Below, one piece after another: positions 8,966 to 18,177 of a stretch of 61,730 nt of DNA. Source of the DNA: Brevibacterium sp. p3-SID960 (lineage in GTDB: Bacteria; Actinomycetota; Actinomycetes; Actinomycetales; Brevibacteriaceae); NCBI RefSeq assembly GCF_025144725.1, contig NZ_JALXKS010000013.1:1-61730 (forward strand). The letters are read 5' to 3'. The notes beneath the pieces were generated by a model. The model saw nothing but the letters and a program-made list of their open reading frames with translations. It did not search any database and was not told where the DNA came from. A program made the translations under genes and the position numbers. Position 1 is the first letter of the stretch, and each line of letters begins with the position of its first letter.

Positions 8966-10699
8966 TCATTTCGCCAGCAGCGTCGTGTCGATCTCCTCCT
9001 CCTGTCCGCCGCGCACCACGGTGATCTTGACTGTCTGGCCCACCGCATGGGAGCGGATGAGTGCCTGCAGTGCGACCGCGTTGTTCACCTGGGTGCCGTC
9101 GACAGCGGTGATCTCGTCATCGGCCTGGATCCCGGCCTGCTCGGCAGCCGAACCGCCCTGCACCTCGGTGACCTTCGCGGCACCTCGTGCGATCCCGTTG
9201 TGATCGACCTGCGAGTCCTGCACCGCCACACCGAGCGCGGCGTGCTCGGCCTTGCCGTTCTGGATGAGCTGGTCGGCGATGTTCTTGGCCTGGGCAACCG
9301 GGATGGCGAACCCGATGCCGATCGAACCTGACTGCCCGCTCTGCTGGGAATCGCGCAGTGTCGCTGCCGATGAGTTGACTCCGATGAGCTTGCCGTTGCC
9401 GTCGACGAGCGGACCACCGGAGTTGCCCGGGTTGATCGCGGCATCAGTCTGGATGGCGTTGGTGATGGTCAGAGCTCCCTGCGGGTCCTCGGCGTCCTCA
9501 CCGATGTTCTCCGTGGTCACCGGCCGGTTGAGGGCGGAGACGATGCCGGTGGTGACGGTGTCGGCCAGGCCGAGCGGATTGCCCAGTGCCATGACCGGGT
9601 CGCCGACGCGCAGCTGGCTGTCGTCGCCGAGCGGCAGCGGGGTCAGGTCTTCGGGGCTCTGCCTAAGCTTGAGCACGGCGATGTCGGTCTCGGGGTCGCG
9701 TCCGGCGATGTCCGCTTCGACGGTGTCGCCGTTGTTGAAGACGACGTTGACCTGGCCGCCGGGCGTATCGGCTGCGGCGATGACGTGGTTGTTCGTCACG
9801 ATGTGGCCGGCGGTGTCGTAGACGAAGCCCGAGCCCAGTCCGCGCACCTCACCGTTGACACCGACCCGGATCGCAGCGACCGACTTCGAGGCGGTGTCGG
9901 CGATCGCCGCCCAATCGGGGGTTTCCTGCGTGCGCTGCGGGGTGTTCTGCGGATCGGTCTGGGACTCCTGCTCGCCGAGAGCCTGCATCCCGTACACGGT
10001 GCCGGCACCCAGTGCACCGCCGAGCAGCACCGCGAGCAGTGTGAACAGAGTCAGTGCACCCCAGCCGGGACCGCGTCGCTTCCGGCGAGACGGGGCGGAA
10101 TGAGGGTCGCCGTTAAGAGGGCCGCCAGCGTGGGAACCGCCGGTAAGAGGGCCGCCAGCCTGGGAACCGCCAGGAGGCGGGGTCTGCTCACCACCGGAGC
10201 CGTAGCTCGGCGCGCCAGCGCCCATCGCGCGGCCTGCGGCCGTCCACCCGCTGGCCGTGTCCCCACCGGCTCCAGCACCAAGCTCGGTTCCGAGACCTGA
10301 CCCGGACCCGGCTGAGTGCCCGGCGCTGCGGTCGGGTCCGGCGCTGCCGGATCCTGACCCGGCCGGACCGCCCGGTCGCGGGCCGGACTGGTATGCCTGC
10401 GGTGCGCTCGCCGGTGGCTGCGGGAATGTGCGCGGGGGCTGGCTGGGCTGCGGTCCGCCAGCCGGCGGGAAGGGCCGACCGACCGGCGTGCCGCTAGCAT
10501 CAGCGCCATGGCCCGGATCGTGTCCGGGAGCGGGCTGCCGGCCCGGCTGGGAGCCGTAGGCCGCCGTCGGCCAGGCGGGACGCAGAGGATCGTCGCTGGT
10601 GGGGAAGGTCCGCCGGGTCTGCTGGGAGTGGCGGCCGGGCTGCACCGGTCCGGCGGGGCGCTCGTAGCCGTCGGCAGGGTGCTCAGGCGTGTGGCTCAT
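8966..10699 (-). CDS. HtrA/DegP-type membrane-anchored serine protease (PepD-like)
   Basis: This 577-residue protein has a cytoplasmic Pro/Gly/Ser-rich N-terminus (1-205), one transmembrane helix (about 212-236), a trypsin-like protease domain (about 262-470) and one PDZ domain (about 480-577). The catalytic triad is visible as H305 (NNHV), D339 (ETDIAVL) and S427 (GNSGGP). The start ATG 10699 has AAGGAAAGGAC upstream and overlaps the end of the sensor kinase gene by 17 bp, so translation is coupled. The order regulator-kinase-HtrA matches mprA-mprB-pepD of mycobacteria, where the protease handles extracytoplasmic protein damage and feeds back on the two-component system. Confidence 0.93.
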   Translation of the reverse strand: MSHTPEHPADGYERPAGPVQPGRHSQQTRRTFPTSDDPLRPAWPTAAYGSQPGRQPAPGHDPGHGADASGTPVGRPFPPAGGPQPSQPPRTFPQPPASAPQAYQSGPRPGGPAGSGSGSAGPDRSAGHSAGSGSGLGTELGAGAGGDTASGWTAAGRAMGAGAPSYGSGGEQTPPPGGSQAGGPLTGGSHAGGPLNGDPHSAPSRRKRRGPGWGALTLFTLLAVLLGGALGAGTVYGMQALGEQESQTDPQNTPQRTQETPDWAAIADTASKSVAAIRVGVNGEVRGLGSGFVYDTAGHIVTNNHVIAAADTPGGQVNVVFNNGDTVEADIAGRDPETDIAVLKLRQSPEDLTPLPLGDDSQLRVGDPVMALGNPLGLADTVTTGIVSALNRPVTTENIGEDAEDPQGALTITNAIQTDAAINPGNSGGPLVDGNGKLIGVNSSAATLRDSQQSGQSGSIGIGFAIPVAQAKNIADQLIQNGKAEHAALGVAVQDSQVDHNGIARGAAKVTEVQGGSAAEQAGIQADDEITAVDGTQVNNAVALQALIRSHAVGQTVKITVVRGGQEEEIDTTLLAK

Positions 10700-12479
10700 C
10701 AGTGTCCTTTCCTTGCGCTTCGGACGCAGCGGGGGTGTCGAGTGGAATCGGCAGGTCGACGCGGAAGGTCGCGCCACCGCCGGGAGTGGGGTGCACGGTG
10801 ATCCGGCCCTGGTGGGATTCGACGATCGCCTTGACGATCGACAGGCCCAGGCCGGAACCTCCGGTGTCACGGTTGCGGGAGGCATCGAGGCGGTAGAACC
10901 GCTCGAAAATGCGCGGGACGTCCTCCGCGTCGATTCCGTCGCCGTGATCGCGGACCTCGAAGCGCACCCGGCCGGCGGGGAACCCGGCGAGCTTCTCGCT
11001 CACGCTCACACCCCCGGCTGCGGAGACGTCTGGGACGATTGTCTGCGCCGTGCCCGAGGCGGCGGTTCCGGTCTCGGAGGCAGCGGCGCTGCCGGTGGCC
11101 GGTCTGGTCTTGGGGTCGGTTCTGTCGGTCTTGTCGCGTTTGAAGATCCGCACCGGGCCGGTGACGAAACCAGGCGCCTTGGGCTTCGGATCCACCGCCT
11201 CGGGAGCGGGAGGCTCGGCGGGCACGCCGACGACGCCGACGGCGAACTCGATCGCCGTCTGCGGTGGGGTGTGGCGCACGGCATTGCCGGCGAGGTTGAC
11301 GATGACCTGGCGCAGCTTGGCCTCTGAGCCGTAGATGACCGGGATGTTCTCATCAGCGTCGCCGCCGTCGAGGCCGATGAAGCTGATGTCGCGATCCGGG
11401 TCCTGGGCGGCGGCGTCGGCGGCGGCGTCGCGGACGATCGCGCAGATGTTGACCGGGCCGAGCTCTGCCTCACGGCGTTCATCGAGGCGGGCGAGGACGA
11501 CGAGGTCTTCGACGAGCACGCCCATCCGCTTGGCCTCGGCTTCGATGCGGTCCATCGCCTGGCCGATGTGCTCAGGGTCCTTGAGTGCGCCCTGCCGGTA
11601 GAGCTCGGCATAACCGCGGATCGTCACAAGCGGGGTGCGCAGCTCATGGGAGGCATCCGACACGAACTGGCGGATGCGCTTCTCTGAACGCGTCTGGCCG
11701 TCGAAGGAGTCCTCGATGCGGCCGAGCATGGTGTTGAGCGCTGCTGAGAGTCGGCCGAGCTCAGTGTTGCGGGGATACTTCGACACACGCTGAGAGAGGT
11801 CGCCGGCGGCGATTCGCGAGGCGGTCTCCTCGATGTTCTTCAGCGGCCGGAAGGTGTTGGTGATCGCGAAGTAGCCGACGCCTGCCACCAGTGCCAGGGC
11901 GAGCAGGCCGATGCCGACCATGGTGTTGCGGGCTCGTTCGCTGATGCCGTCGACGTCCTTGTCAAAGGGCACGGCGACGGCGACGAGCCACGGGGTTCCT
12001 TCGACTTGGAGCGCGAGCGCCCGCCAATGCGAGGAGGTGCCCTCGACGGTGAACGGGTGGCCAGCGCGTTCGCTGACGAGTGACTGATTGATAGCGGGCA
12101 GGTACGGCACATTCGTCGGGTCCGGAGCGACCGGCTCGAAGGCGGTATTGCCGTCGTTCGAGTAGAACTGCACGTAATAGGAGCCGGGCAGCAGATTGCG
12201 CAGCGACTCCTCCTGCGGATTCGACTGCACCTGATCCCCGCCCTGCAGAGGTGCGGGTAGGAACACCTGCTCAGCGGCCTGAATCGCCAGGGCATCCGAG
12301 GCGCTGATGAGCCGCTCATCGGTGCGCTCGATGAGGCTGGCGCGGAGGTTCTCGAGCACCCATGCGCTCGTGCCGGTGAGCACGAGCAGCATGAGCGTCA
12401 TCATAATCGTCAGCAGCTTGGTGGTCAGCGACCATTCTTCCCAGAGGACGGTCTGCTTGCTCTTGCGGTGACGATTCAC
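10683..12479 (-). CDS. Sensor histidine kinase (MprB-like)
   Basis: This 598-residue kinase has transmembrane helix 1 (about 20-42), an extracytoplasmic sensor region (about 43-185), transmembrane helix 2 (about 187-207) and HAMP (about 208-262). The HisKA domain carries the phosphorylatable H278 (SDASHELRTP), and HATPase_c contains DHGDGID and GGSGLGLSI. An unusual low-complexity insertion of roughly 80 residues, rich in Pro, Lys, Thr and Ala, separates the N box (NLAGNAVRHT) from the G1 box. The start GTG 12479 has no strong Shine-Dalgarno sequence and lies 45 nt after the regulator stop. The predicted role is envelope-stress sensing, controlling the adjacent HtrA. Confidence 0.93.
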   Translation of the reverse strand: MNRHRKSKQTVLWEEWSLTTKLLTIMMTLMLLVLTGTSAWVLENLRASLIERTDERLISASDALAIQAAEQVFLPAPLQGGDQVQSNPQEESLRNLLPGSYYVQFYSNDGNTAFEPVAPDPTNVPYLPAINQSLVSERAGHPFTVEGTSSHWRALALQVEGTPWLVAVAVPFDKDVDGISERARNTMVGIGLLALALVAGVGYFAITNTFRPLKNIEETASRIAAGDLSQRVSKYPRNTELGRLSAALNTMLGRIEDSFDGQTRSEKRIRQFVSDASHELRTPLVTIRGYAELYRQGALKDPEHIGQAMDRIEAEAKRMGVLVEDLVVLARLDERREAELGPVNICAIVRDAAADAAAQDPDRDISFIGLDGGDADENIPVIYGSEAKLRQVIVNLAGNAVRHTPPQTAIEFAVGVVGVPAEPPAPEAVDPKPKAPGFVTGPVRIFKRDKTDRTDPKTRPATGSAAASETGTAASGTAQTIVPDVSAAGGVSVSEKLAGFPAGRVRFEVRDHGDGIDAEDVPRIFERFYRLDASRNRDTGGSGLGLSIVKAIVESHQGRITVHPTPGGGATFRVDLPIPLDTPAASEAQGKDTDEPHA

Positions 12480-12524
12480 AGGCGTGACGATTCTCAGCTC
12501 GATAGGGGATCAGGTGTCAGATGC

Positions 12525-13286
12525 TCACTTGGTCTCGGGTGTGCGCAGCATGTAGCCCACGCCGCGCTTCGTCTGGATCATCGGGCGCCATTCGGCCTGC
12601 ACCGGGTTGCCGGCTTCATCGGTTTCCGGGGCGGTGTCGATCTTGCGGCGCAGGTAGGAGATGTAGGACTCGACGATGCCGGTGTCGCCGCCGAAGTCGT
12701 ACTCCCACACGTGGTCGAGGATCTGCGACTTCGACAGCACGCGGTTGGCGTTGAGCATGAGGTAGCGCAACAGCTTGAACTCGGTGGGCGAGAGGTCGAC
12801 GAGGATCCCGCCGCGGCGCACTTCATGGGTGTCGTCGTCGAGCTCGAGGTCGCCGACCTGCACGACTGCGCCCTCGTCCTCTTCGAGGCTGTGGGTGCGG
12901 CGCAGCACCGCGCGGATGCGGGCAACGACTTCTTCGAGGCTGAAGGGCTTGGTGACGTAGTCATCGCCACCGACGGTCAGGCCGGTGATCTTGTCGGAGG
13001 TGTCGTCACGGGCGGTGAGGAAGACGACCGGGATGTGCCGGCCGGTCTGGCGCAGCCGGCGGGTGACGGTGAAGCCGTCCATGTCCGGGAGCATGACGTC
13101 GAGGACGAGCAGGTCGGGTTCGCTCTGCTCGGCCAGGCGCAGGGCCTCAGCGCCGTTGCCAGCGGAGATGACGTCGAAGCCGGCGAAGCGCAGGCTGGTG
13201 GAGAGGAGTTCGCGGATATTGGGCTCATCATCGACGACCAGCAGGGTGGCCTCAATGTCTTCGTGTTCGAGATGTCCTGAAGTCAT
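12525..13286 (-). CDS. OmpR-family response regulator (MprA-like)
   Basis: This 253-residue regulator has a receiver domain (about 13-127) with acidic pocket D19/D20, phospho-acceptor D63 (LVLDVMLPDMDG), the LTARD switch threonine region and the YVTKPF lysine. A winged-helix DNA-binding domain follows (about 145-248). ATG 13286 is chosen, with GGATGGGG upstream, over in-frame starts further upstream. It is first gene of the regulator-kinase-protease operon and is the presumed DNA-binding output of the kinase immediately downstream. Confidence 0.95.
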   Translation of the reverse strand: MTSGHLEHEDIEATLLVVDDEPNIRELLSTSLRFAGFDVISAGNGAEALRLAEQSEPDLLVLDVMLPDMDGFTVTRRLRQTGRHIPVVFLTARDDTSDKITGLTVGGDDYVTKPFSLEEVVARIRAVLRRTHSLEEDEGAVVQVGDLELDDDTHEVRRGGILVDLSPTEFKLLRYLMLNANRVLSKSQILDHVWEYDFGGDTGIVESYISYLRRKIDTAPETDEAGNPVQAEWRPMIQTKRGVGYMLRTPETK

Positions 13287-13359
13287 GGCCCCATCCTGGC
13301 ACATGAGTCTGGAAGTTTTCTGGACTCTAGCTGGATGCAAATGTGGTGTGCATCACATA

Positions 13360-15018
13360 TCAACCGACCGGTTTGTCATCGGTTTCGACGTCGGGGTGGA
13401 CGGTCTCGCCCTCGCCTTCCTCCTGATGGACCCAGTTGGGTCCGAAGAAGTCAGCAGTGGCCTCGTTCCAGTCCTCCAGCCACCCGCGCGGCGGAGCTTT
13501 GAGCAGCTCGCCTTCCTCCATCCAGTTGAAGACGTGCGCGTAGGACATCACCTCGGTCTGCGAGACGCGCTTGCGCAGCATCTTCGGCGAGAGCTGGTCC
13601 GGTCGGGCGACGCCGAGAGTCGAGAGCATCTGCTTGGCTTCATCGACGGTGGCCTTGTGGTAGTTGTGGACGGCTACGGACTTCGAGGGCACGTGCAGCG
13701 AGCGGGCGAGTTTGGGATCCTGCGTGGCGACGCCGGTGGGGCAGTGGTTGGTGTGGCAGCGCTGTGCTTGGATGCAGCCGACTGCCATCATCATCGGCCG
13801 GGCTGCCAGGCAGAAGTCCGCGCCCTGGATGAGTCGGCGGACGATGTCGTTGCCTGAGGCGATCTTGCCCGCCACCCCGAGCTTGATGTGTTTGCGCAGC
13901 CCAACGCCCACGAGCGCGTTGTGCACAACGTGCAGGCCCTCGGTCAGCGGGGTGCCCATGTGGTCTTCGTATTCCAAGGGCGCGGCGCCGGTGCCGCCCT
14001 CGGCGCCGTCGATGACGATGAAGTCGGGCAGAATGCCGGTCTCGAGCATCGCCTTGCACATGCCGAGCACGTCACGGCGCATACCGACGCACAGTTTGAA
14101 ACCGATCGGTTTGCCCCCGGAGAGTTCGCGCAGCTGGGAAATGAATTCCATGAGCTCGCGAGGGGTCTGGAATGCCGAATGGGCAGGCGGGGAGATGCAG
14201 TCCTCATCGAGCGGGACGCCGCGGGCCTCAGCGATCTCCGGGGTGATCTTCTCCGCCGGCAGCACACCGCCCAGACCGGGCTTTGCGCCCTGGGAGAGCT
14301 TGATCGAGATCGCCTTGACATGCGGGTGGCGGGACTTTTCCTCGAACTGCTCGGGATTGAAGTTGCCCTCGGCATCACGGCAGCCGAAGTACCCGGACCC
14401 GAACTCCCAGATCAGATCGGCGCCGCTTTCGAGGTGGTACTTCGTCAGGCCGCCCTCTCCGGTCTCCTGGGCGAAACCGCCGCGGGCTGCTCCCTGGCTC
14501 ATCGCCATGACGGCGTTCTTCGACAGGGAGCCGAAGCTCATCGAGGAGATGTTGAACAGCGAGGAGTCGTACGGCTGGCTGCACTGCGGTCCGCCGATGC
14601 GCACCCGGTGCTCACCTTCGGGGATCGGGCCGGGCTGTGCAGCATGGATGAGATACTCGTAGCCCGGTGCACGCACCTCGAGCTCGGTGCCGAAGGACTT
14701 GACCGAATGCGTGCCGTTGGCACGCTCATAGATGAGGTCGCGGACATCGCGGTCGAACGGCTTGCCGTCATAGTTGCGCTCGACGAAGTACTGCTGGACC
14801 ATCGGGCGGATGGTCTCCATCATGTACCGGCCGTGGCCGATGACCGGGAAGTTGCGCAGCACCGCGTATCGGTGCTGCACGACGTCGTAGACGGCCACGA
14901 GCAGAAGGATGCCGGCCGCTAAGACGAGGATCCACCACCACGGGCTGAATGCCAGCGCCAGCGCCGCACCGACCGCCATGACGAAGAGTATGCCGATGAA
15001 GATACCGATCGCGATCAT
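13360..15018 (-). CDS. Membrane-anchored FMN-binding glutamate-synthase-family protein
   Basis: This 552-residue protein has two N-terminal transmembrane segments (about 1-45), followed by the FMN/alpha-subunit-like barrel of glutamate synthase (about 100-530). Family features include GGTGAAPLEYEDHMGTP and the Cys-rich CIQAQRCHTNHCPTG loop, which resembles the 3Fe-4S ligands of GltB. Stand-alone members lack the glutaminase and oxidoreductase partners, and their reaction is not established. The N-terminal anchor suggests an electron source at the membrane. A -10-like TAGGCT ends seven nt before the ATG with no Shine-Dalgarno sequence, so the mRNA is probably leaderless. Confidence 0.9.
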   Translation of the reverse strand: MIAIGIFIGILFVMAVGAALALAFSPWWWILVLAAGILLLVAVYDVVQHRYAVLRNFPVIGHGRYMMETIRPMVQQYFVERNYDGKPFDRDVRDLIYERANGTHSVKSFGTELEVRAPGYEYLIHAAQPGPIPEGEHRVRIGGPQCSQPYDSSLFNISSMSFGSLSKNAVMAMSQGAARGGFAQETGEGGLTKYHLESGADLIWEFGSGYFGCRDAEGNFNPEQFEEKSRHPHVKAISIKLSQGAKPGLGGVLPAEKITPEIAEARGVPLDEDCISPPAHSAFQTPRELMEFISQLRELSGGKPIGFKLCVGMRRDVLGMCKAMLETGILPDFIVIDGAEGGTGAAPLEYEDHMGTPLTEGLHVVHNALVGVGLRKHIKLGVAGKIASGNDIVRRLIQGADFCLAARPMMMAVGCIQAQRCHTNHCPTGVATQDPKLARSLHVPSKSVAVHNYHKATVDEAKQMLSTLGVARPDQLSPKMLRKRVSQTEVMSYAHVFNWMEEGELLKAPPRGWLEDWNEATADFFGPNWVHQEEGEGETVHPDVETDDKPVG

Positions 15019-15025
15019 ATTCTTT

Positions 15026-15031
15026 AGCCTA
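15026..15031 (-). promoter_or_regulatory. Leaderless -10 (TAGGCT) for the glutamate-synthase-like gene
   Basis: On the minus strand TAGGCT is followed by AAAGAAT and then the ATG. The 7-nt spacing puts the transcription start at the start codon. Confidence 0.55.
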
Positions 15032-15094
15032 CGACCAAAGCCGAGCTGCCTGAGGGAGGAACGTGCCCTGCTTTTCGCGCTGTCGGCGCACAGT

Positions 15095-15646
15095 TCAGGC
15101 CGGTTGCTCCTCCTGTCGCTTGCGGTAAGCGGCCACGTGGGTGCGGTTGGCGCAGTTGCCGGTGTCGCAGAAGCGCTTCGAGCGGTTGCGGGAGAAGTCG
15201 ACGAACACGGCGTTGCAGTCCTCGGCCGCACACACCTGCAGGCGGGAGAGTTCGTGTTCGCGGATGAGGTCGATGAGCGCGAAGGCGATGTCGATGGCAA
15301 AGCGGTCCGGCAGCGGCGCGGTCTGGGCGGTGCCGTGCAGGTGCCAGTCCCAGCCGTCATGGCGCACGAGCTGGGGGAGGGCATTGCAGCGCAGCAGTGT
15401 CGAGTTCACCGCTGCGACCACGTCCTCGATCGCATCAGAGTCGAAGACGGTCTCGAAGTCCTCCCGCACCGCGCGGGTCAGGTCGACGTCGGCGCTCGTC
15501 GCCGCGATCGGGGCCGAGAAGTCGTGCCGACGGGCGAATTCCTCGATGTTTCCGGCGTCGGCCAGCAGCTCCTGGTCGTTGCGCCCGGAGTTGATGAGGT
15601 CGACGAGCATGAGCAGAACGGAGCGGTTTTCATCGGTGAGAGACAT
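15095..15646 (-). CDS. CGNR zinc-finger transcriptional regulator
   Basis: This 183-residue protein has an N-terminal ABATE-like helical domain (about 1-125) and a C-terminal CGNR zinc finger (about 130-180). The finger reads CAAEDCNAVFVDFSRNRSKRF then CDTGNCANRTHVAAYR. CGNR proteins are putative DNA-binding regulators. The N-terminal ABATE domain is thought to bind a ligand. A -10-like TACACT sits nine nt before the ATG. It lies head-to-head with the broken EamA transporter, which it might control. Confidence 0.87.
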   Translation of the reverse strand: MSLTDENRSVLLMLVDLINSGRNDQELLADAGNIEEFARRHDFSAPIAATSADVDLTRAVREDFETVFDSDAIEDVVAAVNSTLLRCNALPQLVRHDGWDWHLHGTAQTAPLPDRFAIDIAFALIDLIREHELSRLQVCAAEDCNAVFVDFSRNRSKRFCDTGNCANRTHVAAYRKRQEEQPA

Positions 15647-15829
15647 GCTGGCCACAGTGTAGCGAATGCGCTCTGTGAGCAAGCTCACGCGAATTCTATC
15701 TCGTCATGACCATCATCGCATTGACTCATGACATCAGCCTGCTGTTGACTTGAAGATATGCGAGTGCGTCATGAGTAAAAGGAAAGACACTCGTGACGCG
15801 CCACTCAGTTCCACGTGGGGAGGGAAACC

Positions 15830-16855
15830 GTGAATCGTCAGGCTGTCTCAGGCCTTGTGCTCATCCTGCTGTCCGCCTTCTGCTACGCCGCCGCCGCGCC
15901 GATCGGCAAGGTCATGTATGCCGGCGGCTGGACCCCGGAGGTCGTCGTGTTCCTCCGCGTCCTCGGCACCGGTCTCGTCCTCCTCATCCCCACGCTCATC
16001 GCCATGCACGGCCGCTGGCACGCGTTCGCCCGCTGGCAGACCTGGCGCGACGTCATCACCTTCGGGGTCGTGTCCGTCGCCGGAGTCCAGCTGCTGTTCT
16101 TCATGTCGGTCGAGCACCTCGACGTCGCCATCGCACTGCTGCTGGAGATGACCGCCCCGCTCATGATCGTCGTGTGGGTGTGGCTGCGCAGCCGCATCCG
16201 CCCCAGCTCACTGACCTTCGTCGGCATGGGGCTGGCGATGTTCGGCCTGGCCTTCATCCTCGACCCGCGCGGCGCCCAGCTCCACCTCGGCTCGGTGCTG
16301 CTGGCCCTCGGTGCAGCCGTCTGCCTGGCGTGCTACTTCCTCGACTCGGCCAAGGCTTAGATGCCGGTTCCGCCGATCGCACTCGTCGGCTTCGGCATGT
16401 TCGTCGCAGCTGCCGCCGTCGGCACGTATGCCTTCGCCGGTCCGCGCGCCCAGGAGCTGACCGCCGCGCCCATGTCGCTGGGCTCAGTGCCGGTCACCTG
16501 GTGGCAGGCGATCGCCCTCATCGTCTTCGTAACCGCCGGCGCCTACGTCACCGCCGCCTTCGGCATCCGCATGATCGGTGCGACGGTCGCCAGTTTCGTC
16601 AACCTCATCGAGGTGCCGTTCTCCGTCGTCATCGCCTGGGTCGTTCTCGCCGAACTTCCGGTCTACGCCCAGGCCGTCGGCGGCATGCTCCTGCTCGCCG
16701 GCGTCGTGTTCATCAAGATCGGCGAGAGCCGCACTGCTGCCCGCGAAGTCGTCGTCTCCGATGTGCCGGCCGCTACGCTTCCTGTCATCGAATGTGTCGC
16801 CGTTCCCGAGGCGCTGCGCGCCCGCAGTGCCGCCGCCGAGGCAGTCGGCGCCTGA
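15830..16855 (+). pseudogene. EamA/DMT-family transporter interrupted by an in-frame TAG
   Basis: An RhaT/EamA-type drug/metabolite transporter reads continuously from GTG 15830 (with GGGGAGGG upstream) to 16855, except for one TAG at 16358-16360. The frame is the same on both sides: ...CYFLDSAKA, stop, MPVPPIALVGFG.... The first part holds about six helices and the second about four, so the break falls inside the second EamA repeat. An ATG follows the TAG directly, so re-initiation or readthrough could restore two fragments. A point nonsense mutation (or a base-calling error) is the simplest reading. Confidence 0.8.
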
Positions 16856-16864
16856 CCCGCTGGC

Positions 16865-18103
16865 TCAGCCTTCGGAGTCGTTGCGATCGGCTGGCCGCTG
16901 CGGATCACCCAGATACCGGTTGACCACCGGGATCCAGGACACGGCAACGCCGAGCAGAACCGCTGCGATCCCTGCAGACGCCAGCGGCGCGCTGGCGTCT
17001 GCAGCTGCGCCGATGATCGGGTTCACGGCGATCCCGACAAGACTGCCGAATGAGCTGGCGATATTGAGCACGGTCGCCCGCCGTACTTTCGGTATCACCT
17101 GATTCGCGACAGCCAGAGTGATCGGGCCGCGAGCGTGCATGCCGATGACAACGAGGAAGAAACCGCCGACGCCGCAGAGGGCGTGGGGCATCGCCATGAG
17201 GCCGAACCCTGCAGCCCCGCACGCCATCGCCAGCAGCAGGGCGCGCTTCCTGCCGATCGACGCCTCGATCCAGCCAGCCCAGTGGTTGTAGAAGGCCGCA
17301 GTCAGCTGGGCGCCTGCGACGATGAACCCCCACGTGGCCACCGGGACGCCGGAGGCAGCGAAAAGCGGCTGATTCAAAGTAAAGACTGCATTGAACAGCA
17401 CGAAGCACGCGCCGGAGGCCGCAACCACATGCAGAAGGATCGGGGTGGAGAAGAGCAGGACAACCCCCTGCCGCAGCTGCTGCAGCGAGGACTCGCTCTC
17501 ACCCGTCGGAGAACTCGTGCCCATCGGCTGTGCTGGCAGGAGCCCTGTGGCGAGAGCGCCTATTGAGGCTGCGACTGCGGTGGCGATCGCTGGCCAGGCG
17601 ATATCAATCGCGGCGAGGAGGCCGCCACAGGCCGAAGCGATGACACCGGCGACCAACTCCAGCGAACTGAGGTGCCCCCAGACTCCGACGCTTCTGTTTT
17701 CAGCCGCAGCGCCGAGTGCGTCATAGACATAGGCATCTAATGCTCCGGTGAGTATGGCGATGGCCATGCCGCTGAGAGCGAAGGAGACGCTGAAGCTCAG
17801 ATGCGATTGCGCGAATGCGAACAAGGTCTCGGCGACAGCGTTGAAACCGAACCCGGCGATGATCACCCATTTGCGGTCGATGCGATCGGCGATGATGCCG
17901 CTGGGCACCTCCGCGACGAGGATGCTGGCACCGAGGATCGTCTCGAAGATGAAGACGTCTGAGAGAGACTGGCCCCGGCTCAAAAGGAACAGCGCACTGA
18001 CCGGGACGTAGAAGCCCAGGCCGCTGGCAACAGTCGCCAGGGCGATGGGAAGCAGGTGGGGATTTCCCCAGACGTCAGTCCAGGGTGAGCGGTTCTATCG
18101 CAT
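16865..18103 (-). pseudogene. MFS transporter with an amber codon at codon 3
   Basis: A major-facilitator transporter of about 12 helices. The stretch open from a TTG at 17983 lacks the first helix. Reading upstream in the same frame gives a missing N-terminus (NPHLLPIALATVASGLGFYV...) back to ATG 18103, which has GATGGAG 5-8 nt upstream. The third codon of that frame is TAG (18095-18097). The gene is therefore probably inactivated by a nonsense change, or starts weakly at an internal codon without its first helix. Helix signatures include SGIIADRIDRKWV. The substrate is unknown. Confidence 0.72.
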
Positions 18104-18177
18104 CACGACTCCATCGTCTTCGGTGGTCTTTCCCTTACGATACATGCCAGCCGACGTCCCCGGCTCACCGGCCATCC

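Noticed and set aside
17748..18011. Short plus-strand ORF over the start of the MFS gene
   Set aside because: Methionine-rich shadow of the hydrophobic minus-strand gene without a ribosome-binding site.
15830..18103. Genome-wide TAG reassignment as explanation for the two amber codons
   Set aside because: TAG ends apparently intact genes here (DUF3263 at 338 and recQ at 50419), so it is in use as a normal stop.
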